DNA of 52,811 nt from contig NZ_JACWFG010000003.1 of NCBI RefSeq assembly GCF_019749295.1, forward strand, positions 4,890 to 57,700, in the 5' to 3' direction. The translations under genes and the position numbers were made by a program. The notes under the pieces were generated by a model. The model worked only from the letters and a program-made list of their open reading frames with translations, ran no database searches and had not been told where the DNA came from. Origin of the DNA: Neobacillus niacini (lineage in GTDB: Bacteria; Bacillota; Bacilli; Bacillales; Cytobacillaceae). Positions within the stretch are counted from its first letter, which is position 1. Every line of letters starts with the position of its first letter. This document shows positions 16,950 to 24,946 of the stretch, in pieces.

Positions 16950-17049
16950 CGCCGATATATCCGGATTAACGCTGATATCTTCGATTTAACGCGGATATAA
17001 TGAGTTTATCGTGGATATATTCTGTTTTTCGCTGATATAATTTTCATTT
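16950..17049 (+). repeat. Array of five 20-bp units (array 2)
   Basis: Five exact 20-bp steps begin at 16950, 16970, 16990, 17010 and 17030 with CGCCGATAT, CGCTGATAT, CGCGGATAT, CGTGGATAT and CGCTGATAT. The tails are AT-rich and variable. It lies about 55 bp beyond the terD terminator and about 105 bp before the start of the PPEP-like gene. Same family as arrays at 1250-1349 and 30958-31057. Confidence 0.88.
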
Positions 17050-17104
17050 AGTTGAAAAGATACCTATTTTAATAGCACCAACTTAATACTTCCTCCGTTA
17101 ATGT

Positions 17105-17133
17105 AAAAAAGCTGCCCAACTGGGCAGCTTTTT
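17105..17133 (-). terminator. Rho-independent terminator of the yceG-telA-terD operon
   Basis: AAAAGCTGCCCA / TGGGCAGCTTTT, a perfect 12-bp stem with flanking A and T tracts. Confidence 0.9.
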
Positions 17134-17142
17134 CACTAAAAT

Positions 17143-17721
17143 CTAAACTTCTAGTCCATAGTTACGGCAAAGTGCAGCTAAGCCGCCGGAAAAACCGCTT
17201 CCGATTGCGTTGAACTTCCATTCTCCATTGTGACGATATAACTCACAGATTACAACCGCAGTTTCAACTGAAAAATCCTCCCCAAGGTCAAAACGGAGAA
17301 TTTCACGATTGGTTTCTTCGTCAAACAATCTTGCAAAGGCATTGGAAACTTGTCCAAAGTTTTGGTTCCGAGCGTCCGCATCGTGAATTGTAACTGCAAT
17401 TGCAATGCGGTGAACGTGTGAAGGAACCTTGCTGAAATCAATTCGAATTTGTTCGTCGTCCCCATCACCTTCACCAGTACGGTTATCACCTGTATGCTCA
17501 ACCCCGCCAGAAGTGTGAACTAAGTTATTATAGAAAATAAAATCCAAGTCCTGTGTAACACGGCCGTTTGCATCTGTTAAAAACGCAGAAGCATCAAGGT
17601 CGAAGTCGTGCCCGCCGCTATACCGGTTTGTATCCCAGCCCAGGCCAATAACCGCCTTTGTTAAGCCAGGATTCGTTTTGGTAAGATCAATTCTTTGTCC
17701 TTTAGATAGATTGATGCCCAA
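17143..17721 (-). CDS. terD: TerD family calcium-binding stress protein (paralog 1)
   Basis: TerD proteins are cytosolic beta-sandwich proteins that bind calcium and mark general stress and tellurium-resistance operons. The 192-aa protein starts [18 protein letters not shown] and has the two acidic calcium-binding stretches, [10 protein letters not shown] and [16 protein letters not shown], then [19 protein letters not shown] and the C-terminal [15 protein letters not shown]. It is the last gene of the yceG-telA-terD-terD operon and resembles paralog 3 (27004-27585) more than its neighbour. Confidence 0.94.
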   Translation of the reverse strand: MGINLSKGQRIDLTKTNPGLTKAVIGLGWDTNRYSGGHDFDLDASAFLTDANGRVTQDLDFIFYNNLVHTSGGVEHTGDNRTGEGDGDDEQIRIDFSKVPSHVHRIAIAVTIHDADARNQNFGQVSNAFARLFDEETNREILRFDLGEDFSVETAVVICELYRHNGEWKFNAIGSGFSGGLAALCRNYGLEV

Positions 17722-17751
17722 CTAAATCACCTCTTAGAACGATATATTGGA

Positions 17752-17774
17752 AGGAACAAGCAAGGCTTGTTCCT
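17752..17774 (-). terminator. Hairpin between the two adjacent terD genes
   Basis: AGGAACAAGC / GCTTGTTCCT, a perfect 10-bp stem with an AAG loop in the 58-bp gap. No T run follows, so processing or mRNA stabilisation is as likely as termination. Confidence 0.5.
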
Positions 17775-17779
17775 ATAGA

Positions 17780-18406
17780 TTAGCTGTAAGAACGAACCAC
17801 TTCACTTAAGCTTGCTGCGGTTGTACCAGTTCCTACTGCAGCGAACTTCCATTCAGTGTTGTGACGATAGATTTCGCCGACTACTAATGATGTTTGACCG
17901 CTATAATCATCGGATAAGTTATAACGGATTAATTCGTTATTATTTGTAGGGTTTACTACTCGAATGAATGCATTACGGATCATGCCAAAGTGCTGCTTTC
18001 TTTTTACACAATCATAAATATTAACAACAAAAACAAGCTTCTGTACGCTTTGTGGAACGCGGCTTAAGTCAACCATAACTTGTTCATCGTCACCGTCTCC
18101 GTCACCTGTTAAGTTGTCGCCAGAGTGCTGTACGCTGCCGTCTTTACTCTTAAGGTTACCGAAGTAAATAACGTCATTGTTGTTTTGGATTTTATCGTTT
18201 GCACCAAGCATGATAACTGAAGCGTCACAGTCGACATTGGCACCGCCGCCAGCTCCGCCTCCGCCAAACAATCCGCCGAAGAGACCGCCGCCTCCGCTTT
18301 TACCGCTTTGAACTGGGTCCCAGCCTAAACCTACCATAATTTTAGATAATCCGGGATTTCCTTTTGTTAAATCTACTCTTTGACCTTTTTGTAAGCTAAT
18401 AGCCAA
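17780..18406 (-). CDS. terD: TerD family protein with glycine-rich insert (paralog 2)
   Basis: A 208-aa TerD paralog. It keeps AISLQKGQRVDLTKGNPGL, HSGDNLTGDGDGDDEQ and YRHNTEWKFAAVGTG, but the first metal-binding stretch is altered to NVDCDASV and is preceded by a glycine-rich insert (about residues 35-56) with two GGLFGG blocks, absent from the other two copies. The insert may be a flexible linker or interaction site; this is inference. The ATG at 18412 lies directly against GAGGTGA with no spacing; the TTG at 18406 has 6-nt spacing and restores the family start. Confidence 0.9.
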   Translation of the reverse strand: MAISLQKGQRVDLTKGNPGLSKIMVGLGWDPVQSGKSGGGGLFGGLFGGGGAGGGANVDCDASVIMLGANDKIQNNNDVIYFGNLKSKDGSVQHSGDNLTGDGDGDDEQVMVDLSRVPQSVQKLVFVVNIYDCVKRKQHFGMIRNAFIRVVNPTNNNELIRYNLSDDYSGQTSLVVGEIYRHNTEWKFAAVGTGTTAASLSEVVRSYS

Positions 18407-18446
18407 TTTCATTCACCTCATCATAAAATTTTGTTTTATATAACAA

Positions 18447-19550
18447 TTAATATTGTTGTTTCAATTTTTTAAAGTTGTCCTGGAGCTGTTCTAAACGTTT
18501 TGTGCCTTCTACACGCAAGCGTTTGTTTTCTTCTTCAATGGCTCGTGTTTCCTGCATACCTTTTATGATAATGTTCCAGGATTCCTCAATGGTCTCGATT
18601 TTAATGCTTGGACCACCGGCGAGTCTAGCAATATCTGTGCTTTGCTTAGAAATGTTCTGCGCATTTTTCAACAGCATTTCGTTGGTACGACGGTCAAGCT
18701 CACTCATCGAATCAGCAACAAGCTTCTGTCTTTTTGCTGCAACTGCCTGAATAAGACCATTCTTAAAGATTGGAATCGTCGTTACGAAGGCGGAATTAAT
18801 TTTTCCAATCAGCTTCGTATTACCTCGCTGCAGTAAGCGAATTTGTGGAGCTGTCTGTAACGAGACCATTTTTGCCATTTCAAGGTCATAAATACGCTGC
18901 TCTAGGGCCTCAATCGAATTTTTTAATGTATCCAATTGCATGGACGCTATTTGGTCACCTGCGGCAACACGTGCCTCCAGCTGTGGTAATTGATTGTTTT
19001 TAAGTTCTTCAACTTTCATTTCACCAGCAACCACGTATTTTTCCAGCGTCATATAGTATTGATAATTTTGCTCATACATTTGCTCGAGCATTTTCGTGGA
19101 ATCCACCATCTCATGCTGATACTTGGAAATTTCCACATAAACTTTATCAATTTCTGAGCCCATAGTTTGGTATTTGCCAAATACCTTTTCAATCATCTTT
19201 TCGCCCTTTTTAAAGAGCTTTCCGAAAAAGCCAGTTGAGGTCTTTTGAAAGTCCTTTGGATCGAACTTATCCATGATTTTGGTTAACTGCTTTAGAAGCT
19301 CACCAGAATCTTCAACCTTTGTGGTACGCATATTACCTAGAATTTGATCAGAAAAGCGAGATATTTGAACAGCAGGCTCTTTACCAAATTCTAATATTTT
19401 TATTTGGTCTCGTTCATCAATCGACCTTGCCAGATTTTGAACCTCGGTTTCCTTCCGAAGGGCAAGCTTAATGTCTGAAATCTTCGCTTCACTAAGTGTA
19501 TCATCTGTGGTTGCCGTCATTAAGTCGGCAGATTGCTTCTGTAGATTCAT
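18447..19550 (-). CDS. telA: Toxic anion resistance protein, TelA family
   Basis: TelA (YceH/KlaA family) proteins are linked to tellurite and envelope-stress resistance; the biochemical role is not settled. The 367-aa protein is almost entirely helical and rich in Lys, Glu and Gln, with long predicted coiled coils, and has no membrane segment. Recognisable blocks are FGKEPAVQISRFSDQIL, FFGKLFKKGEKMI and VQTAPQIRLLQRGN-like LQTAPQIRLLQRGN. It follows yceG by 3 bp and precedes terD, consistent with one transcript from the SigW-type promoter at 21302-21327. Confidence 0.92.
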   Translation of the reverse strand: MNLQKQSADLMTATTDDTLSEAKISDIKLALRKETEVQNLARSIDERDQIKILEFGKEPAVQISRFSDQILGNMRTTKVEDSGELLKQLTKIMDKFDPKDFQKTSTGFFGKLFKKGEKMIEKVFGKYQTMGSEIDKVYVEISKYQHEMVDSTKMLEQMYEQNYQYYMTLEKYVVAGEMKVEELKNNQLPQLEARVAAGDQIASMQLDTLKNSIEALEQRIYDLEMAKMVSLQTAPQIRLLQRGNTKLIGKINSAFVTTIPIFKNGLIQAVAAKRQKLVADSMSELDRRTNEMLLKNAQNISKQSTDIARLAGGPSIKIETIEESWNIIIKGMQETRAIEEENKRLRVEGTKRLEQLQDNFKKLKQQY

Positions 19551-19553
19551 TCT

Positions 19554-21191
19554 TTAATCTCCCCTTAAATTTTTTAAGATTCCTTGAAAGAATTTACTTT
19601 TCAACTTAAAAGGTTCTTTATATTCTAAATCAAAAACAACATCCTCAAGCCAGTGAGTGTCAAATAGACTTTCCTGAAGGAAATTTTCAATATCGTTGTG
19701 TCCAGGCGGATTATATACGATAATATCAATTCCAAATTGATTTAAAAGTAAAATAAGAGCTGCATCCGATCGTGAAAGGACTCCGCGGCTTTCATTGTTA
19801 TAGATAATTAACTTCGGTACATGCTGAGAGTAATCAAATTTCTCCATTAGTTGGATAATTTCTTTTGGTGTAAACATCGCCTGACTAAATAGATAAATGC
19901 TTACCTCTTCCATGTTTTCCCCTGGCAACGACTTTAAACCCGGCTTCTCACAAATTCGCCGAATCGCATTCGCGATCCCCTTTTGCAAGCCGGTTGGTAA
20001 AAAGGAATATGGCCAGTAATGCGCCTGCATCATCACGTCAGGATTTAATAATCCATCCCTGCCAAGTGCATTTCGGTAATGAAAGCGAAAATCGTTAGAG
20101 CTTGACCAAGTAAATGGCAGTTGTCGTATCAACATGCTATGTTCAAATTCAGTAAGGTTCTGAATTCGCTCCCAGTACTCTTTTCGATTTTTACTAACTC
20201 CTTGGATTTTTGCAAACAACGAAGGAATCTTCACCTGATTGTTCTCTACCTCAAAACCCGGCCGCACCATGGCTATTTCTCTTCCAAGAATAAATAATTC
20301 ATCATAAGTTGTTTTTAAGGTAATAGAAGACGGCGTGTAATCACGTAACTGCCAAGGTTTATATAACCCCGAGCCTTCCTGATTGAGAATAGTCTCAATT
20401 TCCCTTGAAGCACGATAGGCGACAGTGGTTTGTCGATTTCTTCTCTCTCTTGGAAAGGGTTCAGCCTGCTGTTTATTGGGAAAATGGTGGGTAAAGATTT
20501 CATCAACGAGAAATCCTGCCATCACATCCTTGCCCTCAGGATGAAAAATAACTACATCACAGCCCAGCTTCATTAAGTAATAAATGAAATAATGCTGGCT
20601 TCTTTTCATATCTCCATACCATAAGAATTTGGGCATTTCTTTTTCCAGATCAACACTATCTAATAAAGGATTTAAATGGTTCATCGACCACTTAATGACG
20701 TCGACTAGCACCCTTCTCAGTTCATGATTTTTTAATCCTTCCTTTTCACGCTGAGTAAAAAGTTCGAGTGTTGAAATCATGGCTTCCCTTATTTTCCGAT
20801 GAATTGCTGGAATCTTAGATTTATACAGCAGCTGCTCACCATCAAGAAACGCAGTGAACCGATTAATGGAGAGCTTCTGTTCTTGACTGATATTTAACAC
20901 CTTTTGAATCGATTGAAAGTGCAGATTATCAATATGCTTATCTAGTGACTCCTCACTTAATAAACGCAAACAAGGTTCTGCAGATGAGACATAATCGAAA
21001 AGCTGATTATAATACTCATCACTGTCAATCGGAATTCCAAGGAATTTTCCCAGTACTTGCCCAATCTGAATAGTTCCCTTGTCTAAAAAAAATTCTGGCC
21101 GTTCTGATAGGGGCGTTTTCAGCATATCAAGCCAATTTTCATATGAAAGGGATACAGGTCGGACATTCATTTGATTGTATGGTGAATTCAT
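19554..21191 (-). CDS. yceG: YceG family protein of the Ter stress operon
   Basis: A 545-aa cytosolic protein matching B. subtilis YceG in size and context (next to telA and terD). Two internally similar segments appear, FLWYGDMKRSQHYFIYYLMK with VVIFHPEGKDV and the later PKLIIYNNESRGVLSRSDAA with IIVYNPPGHNDI, suggesting a duplicated domain. The family is a conserved part of the Ter system; its activity is unknown. The start has AAGGGA upstream. It is the first gene of the four-gene operon and is preceded by about 105 nt of leader from the SigW-type promoter. Confidence 0.88.
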   Translation of the reverse strand: MNSPYNQMNVRPVSLSYENWLDMLKTPLSERPEFFLDKGTIQIGQVLGKFLGIPIDSDEYYNQLFDYVSSAEPCLRLLSEESLDKHIDNLHFQSIQKVLNISQEQKLSINRFTAFLDGEQLLYKSKIPAIHRKIREAMISTLELFTQREKEGLKNHELRRVLVDVIKWSMNHLNPLLDSVDLEKEMPKFLWYGDMKRSQHYFIYYLMKLGCDVVIFHPEGKDVMAGFLVDEIFTHHFPNKQQAEPFPRERRNRQTTVAYRASREIETILNQEGSGLYKPWQLRDYTPSSITLKTTYDELFILGREIAMVRPGFEVENNQVKIPSLFAKIQGVSKNRKEYWERIQNLTEFEHSMLIRQLPFTWSSSNDFRFHYRNALGRDGLLNPDVMMQAHYWPYSFLPTGLQKGIANAIRRICEKPGLKSLPGENMEEVSIYLFSQAMFTPKEIIQLMEKFDYSQHVPKLIIYNNESRGVLSRSDAALILLLNQFGIDIIVYNPPGHNDIENFLQESLFDTHWLEDVVFDLEYKEPFKLKSKFFQGILKNLRGD

Positions 21192-21301
21192 TCATAATCC
21201 CTTCCCTCAAAAAAGCGAAAGATTTTTGGTTCTTTACAGTAAAATTATGTAAGGGTATTCTTTACCATCATATCACAGTTAAATACTTGGTTCATTGTTT
21301 A

Positions 21302-21327
21302 TACGAAAGTAATCATAAAATGTTTCA
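21302..21327 (-). promoter_or_regulatory. SigW-type (ECF) promoter of the yceG-telA-terD-terD operon
   Basis: On the minus strand TGAAAC (21327-21322) is followed after exactly 16 nt by CGTA (21305-21302), extended to CGTATAA. This is the SigW consensus of Bacillus. B. subtilis yce genes belong to envelope-stress sigma regulons (established knowledge), which fits. The predicted start is near 21295. Confidence 0.82.
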
Positions 21328-21393
21328 TCAATGACAAAAACAGTTCATTTTTGCCTATTAGGCATTCACTCATTTTTTCACCTTTTCACTTGT

Positions 21394-21429
21394 ACCTACA
21401 TATTAATGAGTACTCACATATAAGTAGGT
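21394..21429 (+). promoter_or_regulatory. Nested inverted repeat over the 5' region of the small membrane protein gene
   Basis: ACCTACATAT (21394-21403) and ATATAAGTAGGT (21418-21429) flank a perfect 10-bp palindrome TGAGTACTCA (21407-21416). The right arm contains part of the ribosome site AGGTGA of the gene at 21436. It could be an operator or an RNA hairpin that hides the ribosome site. Confidence 0.55.
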
Positions 21430-21435
21430 GACTTC

Positions 21436-21681
21436 ATGAGGTTTATCTATAAGCGGCCAAGAATGGAAGATGTCAGCGAGGAATTAAGTATCATTATGGA
21501 ATTAATGGTCTCAAAAACCTTCGTTATGATCGATTTATTCTGGTTATGCTTACTATTTACCCTGTTACTTTTTCCCGTTCTTGCCACTGTTAGTATGTCA
21601 ATTCTATTTTTTTGCGGGTCATTTGCTCTTTTCAATGGGATCTATTTTTATTTCTTTTATCCTTACATTAAAAAGAGTTAG
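21436..21681 (+). CDS. Small two-helix membrane protein inside the Ter island, unknown
   Basis: An 81-aa protein with a charged N terminus (KRPRMEDVSEE), then two hydrophobic helices at about residues 31-50 and 53-75, and a basic end (KKS). AGGTGA lies 6 nt before the ATG. It is the only plus-strand gene in the island, sits between the two operons, and its stop overlaps that of the HAD gene by 4 bp, tail to tail. I do not recognise the family. The paired start signals and nested inverted repeat argue for a real, regulated gene; it could be an envelope sensor or partner of TerC, but this is conjecture. Confidence 0.6.
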   Translation: MRFIYKRPRMEDVSEELSIIMELMVSKTFVMIDLFWLCLLFTLLLFPVLATVSMSILFFCGSFALFNGIYFYFFYPYIKKS

Positions 21682-22478
21682 ACATTTAGTGATAATGCCT
21701 TAAGAAAATGCTGTAGTATTTCTTCACCTGCAGCAACACCGAGCTGGTCTGTCAGCGTAATATCAGCTGGTCCCCTCACTTTTAGCAGTTCTCCATGGCT
21801 TGGGACGAATCGATAGCGGCAGTTCTTTAGAAAATCCCAATCTAAAACAGAATCACCTGCGCCCGCCATTGCTTCCATTCCTTCTCGGTTACAAATAAAT
21901 TCAAGCGCCTTCCCCTTGCTAATAGCTCTTGGAATAAAGTAAAGTTTCCGTCCTTGAAGGCTCATCTTCCATCCATATTTTTCTGCAAGCTCACGAATCT
22001 CTGTGAGCTCAGATGGGGTTGGAAGACCATTTAGCAGGTAATAAAAAAATAGCTTCTCAGCCTGTTTTCTTTCCCCATCTATTGTAATTCCAGATTTATT
22101 TAATGCAGAAAGTATCTCTTCCTCAAGAGCACATTCGCACTTTAAATTAAGGATTAATTGCTGTGACCAATCCTTTAAAACTTCCCCTTTATACAATATA
22201 TGTGCCCCATTTGTTGTAATCGCATAGGTTAAAGGTATCTCTTTTTCAAAAATCACAAATCTCTTAAATTGCTCTGTCGTTCTGGTTGTTACAGGTATAA
22301 ACATGCTATGATCGTTGACTTCCTTTAGCATTGAAAACGCAGCTTCTGTCATATATCCCGTCCAGTTCCCCTTATTCCATTCCACTTGCTTTAACACTTT
22401 ATCCTCCGGAATACCGAATTCCTTAAGCGCTCGATCGGAATACATAAGTGTTCGATCAAGATCTGATGCTGTAATCAT
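21678..22478 (-). CDS. HAD-superfamily phosphatase of the Ter biosynthetic module
   Basis: A 266-aa HAD hydrolase of the Cof/trehalose-phosphatase-like type. Motif I is SDLDRTL (nucleophile Asp near residue 6), and the late motif is AGDSVLDWDF; the region between forms the cap. In Ter operons of this type the HAD enzyme is thought to dephosphorylate a nucleoside-like metabolite made by the neighbouring genes (comparative-genomics proposal by Aravind and colleagues); the substrate is not proven. It overlaps the StiP gene by 4 bp (ATGA). Confidence 0.88.
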   Translation of the reverse strand: MITASDLDRTLMYSDRALKEFGIPEDKVLKQVEWNKGNWTGYMTEAAFSMLKEVNDHSMFIPVTTRTTEQFKRFVIFEKEIPLTYAITTNGAHILYKGEVLKDWSQQLILNLKCECALEEEILSALNKSGITIDGERKQAEKLFFYYLLNGLPTPSELTEIRELAEKYGWKMSLQGRKLYFIPRAISKGKALEFICNREGMEAMAGAGDSVLDWDFLKNCRYRFVPSHGELLKVRGPADITLTDQLGVAAGEEILQHFLKALSLNV

Positions 22479-23596
22479 TTATTAGTCCCCTTAACCGATT
22501 TAATTAAGCCCATACACAAATAATTCATCTCCGAATAGTGAACCACCTCTACCCCTTTTTCTTCTGCCAGCATAAGGATATGCTTCACATAAGGACTAGA
22601 TGAATCACGCATAAGGATTTTCCATGGAACTCTTCTTAGCAATACACGTGTGGTCTCGCCGACTCCTGGTTTAATATAATTGGCACTTTCAATATCAAAT
22701 TGTTCTTGAATAATTTTAACATCCTGCATTCCTAGAAATTCCGTTTTAATCTCCTCGTTTGCTCTTTGTAACGTGATCTCCTCAGTCTCCTGAACAATTG
22801 CAGGAAACTCTGCACTAATTAAATCAATATATTCATTGGAGACATCACTTGGCAGAAGCTCCTTATAGTATTTAGCACCGTGAAAATCGTTTTTTCCAAT
22901 ATAGTGAGTATTTAATACCGTCCTGCTTACTAATCCAGATACAGTTGAATTTAAACATGCACTCGGAATCAGAAAATCTTCTCTCGTGCCAAAAAGCGTC
23001 GTGCAATAACCTGGGTCTGCTATGACTGCCAGTTTATCATCTAACTTGATTTGATACTTTTCTTCAAACTCCTGGCATGCTTTTGTAAGTTCAATCGAAA
23101 TAGCACCTTTTCCTGTCCAGCCATCTACAAATTGAATACTGCCCTGAGGATGTTTAGAGAGGATATAATGAAGAGCATTTTCATCAATCCCTCGGTCACG
23201 AATAATTGAGACACTATAATGTGGTAAAGAAATGCCATAACGAAATTGAATATATCTTTTAATCAGAATTCCAACAGGTGTTCCCGCTCGGGCAAGTGAT
23301 ACGAGAATGGCTTGTTTCCCCTTCAACCGATAAATCTGCTCTGCAACAATCCCAACGCACAAAGCCACTTTCGTTTTATATTCATGGATGGTCGTCCAGA
23401 ACAAATCTACATATTCCTTCGGTGGCTGGTATTCAATTGGAAGTGATTCACTGTAATGCTGACCAGATTGAACTCTCAATTCACGGTTAAGTGTAGAATC
23501 CTCGAGTTCAATATCACTTAAATCTTTTAATAGAAAAAGAACATCATCCTCTGAATAGCTTCCCATTTTAGCAGGCTGATTGGTTATAGTAGACAT
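22475..23596 (-). CDS. StiP-family protein with C-terminal PELOTA-like domain
   Basis: A 373-aa protein of the family annotated as cysteine protease StiP. Residues about 35-280 carry PRTase-like loops (SLARAGTPVGIL, FVDGWTGKGAI), and the last ~90 residues resemble the PELOTA RNA-binding domain found in this family (VLLRRVPWKILMRDSSSPYV, VEVVHYSEM). These proteins occur almost only in Ter biosynthetic operons with a TRSP-type phosphoribosyltransferase. Whether it is a protease or a transferase cannot be decided from the sequence. It sits 15 bp after the PRTase gene and overlaps the HAD gene. Confidence 0.8.
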   Translation of the reverse strand: MSTITNQPAKMGSYSEDDVLFLLKDLSDIELEDSTLNRELRVQSGQHYSESLPIEYQPPKEYVDLFWTTIHEYKTKVALCVGIVAEQIYRLKGKQAILVSLARAGTPVGILIKRYIQFRYGISLPHYSVSIIRDRGIDENALHYILSKHPQGSIQFVDGWTGKGAISIELTKACQEFEEKYQIKLDDKLAVIADPGYCTTLFGTREDFLIPSACLNSTVSGLVSRTVLNTHYIGKNDFHGAKYYKELLPSDVSNEYIDLISAEFPAIVQETEEITLQRANEEIKTEFLGMQDVKIIQEQFDIESANYIKPGVGETTRVLLRRVPWKILMRDSSSPYVKHILMLAEEKGVEVVHYSEMNYLCMGLIKSVKGTNK

Positions 23597-23611
23597 TCTT
23601 TCACCCCTTTA

Positions 23612-24946
23612 TTAATGCGAGAAAAAGACGATTTTTATCGACTTGATCTTTAGTTTTTTTACTTGGTTTAATAATGGCTGAAGGTTTTCAACAGATACTT
23701 CTCTCTCAAAAAAAACAAAGAGTTCATCATATTCATCAGGTGGAATATTGTAAACAAAATGCGCTACATTTGGATCCTCTGGATTAGGGAAACTTAATCC
23801 ATGTCTTGCACCGTAACCATCGATATCTTGAATATAAATGGGACTTCTTGTAGTTGATTGATAGAAGACATTTCCTCCCATTTCCACGGCCAATTTCATC
23901 GGGATATACATAAATTCTCCCGTCCCTAAACAAAGAGTTTTAGCACCGGTCCTATGTTGTCTTATCACTTTTGATGCTTCACTAATTTTAGTGTGAAGTT
24001 CTTTATTATTGATGCTGTCTGTTCCGAAGCGGCCGGTTTCTTTGATAAGTGGAGCTTTATTATTGATTGAGGGACAATCACCTTCAAAAAATGCAGATAA
24101 TGATACTATCTCAATGGATGGGTTAATTTCTTGGTATGTATTCAGACGTTCTTGTTCTTGAAGCTTACCATTCTCGTTCACTTGGACACAGCCACTCATC
24201 AAACTGACAATATTTATCGTAATCCCAAGAGTTTTTTCTAACTCTGCAAACTGTTGCTTATTCTCCTCTGAACGCCAGTCCAAAATTGATACTACGGTGT
24301 ATTCTTTCCTTGGAAACTGCGCTTGGATGGATTGAATAATGTTGACTGCAGTTTTCCCCGTGGTCATTTCATCATCTACTAAAATGATTTCACGCTCATT
24401 ATCAATCATGTTTAACGGAATATAGCAGCGATGCGAGGTAGCATGAGAGTGTTCTTCTTCAAAAGTAATACTCGGTGTTAAACTAGTAATCTCTTCCCTT
24501 GTGGTGTGAAAATACTCACCACTTTCAAAGCAGTCAAAAAAAGCGTGTCCGAGAGCCGTTGCGGTCTCAGCAAAACCAATAATAACCGGGTTAATAGACT
24601 TTTGAATAAAAGCTATGCTCTTAAACTGCGGGTCTTTTTGACTAAAGGTACGAATGAATTCATTTGTAAACTGGCAGTTCGAGCCTTTTATACTTTCTGC
24701 ATATCTAGCAGCAAGTAATGCTGCTGTAAGCAGACCTTTTTGTGGGTAGATGGGCAAATGCTTCCCAAGTACTTTACTAACAAATAAAAAAGACCTTTTT
24801 TTATTGATTCTTGCAGCCATTGTAAACAGTTCTTCTATAGGTAACTGATAGGGATTAGCAGTTACTTCAATGTCTACAGCAATGGTATCAAGAATTGTAT
24901 ACGTAAACGTCTTTTTTGATAAGGTCGATATTTGTGTATCCTTCAT
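23612..24946 (-). CDS. Phosphoribosyltransferase with TRSP domain
   Basis: A 444-aa two-domain enzyme. The N-terminal PRTase domain (about 1-230) has the PRPP-binding loop ILVDDEMTTGKTAVNII; the C-terminal TRSP domain contains RTGAKTLCLGTGEFMY and the triad-like TRSPIY. By family context it probably makes a phosphoribosylated base-like intermediate of the Ter nucleoside pathway (inference). The ATG at 24946 has GGGGTG upstream and lies within the 3' end of the CitE-like gene, overlapping it by 59 bp, an unusually long overlap that suggests tight coupling. Confidence 0.85.
   Translation of the reverse strand: MKDTQISTLSKKTFTYTILDTIAVDIEVTANPYQLPIEELFTMAARINKKRSFLFVSKVLGKHLPIYPQKGLLTAALLAARYAESIKGSNCQFTNEFIRTFSQKDPQFKSIAFIQKSINPVIIGFAETATALGHAFFDCFESGEYFHTTREEITSLTPSITFEEEHSHATSHRCYIPLNMIDNEREIILVDDEMTTGKTAVNIIQSIQAQFPRKEYTVVSILDWRSEENKQQFAELEKTLGITINIVSLMSGCVQVNENGKLQEQERLNTYQEINPSIEIVSLSAFFEGDCPSINNKAPLIKETGRFGTDSINNKELHTKISEASKVIRQHRTGAKTLCLGTGEFMYIPMKLAVEMGGNVFYQSTTRSPIYIQDIDGYGARHGLSFPNPEDPNVAHFVYNIPPDEYDELFVFFEREVSVENLQPLLNQVKKLKIKSIKIVFFSH

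Noticed and set aside
16950..17049. CRISPR or iteron-type plasmid origin
   Set aside because: The 20-bp units are too short for CRISPR, and there is no replication initiator gene; the context is chromosomal.
17250..17501. Second frame inside terD
   Set aside because: Shadow of the strongly biased acidic terD sequence; no ribosome site and no family.
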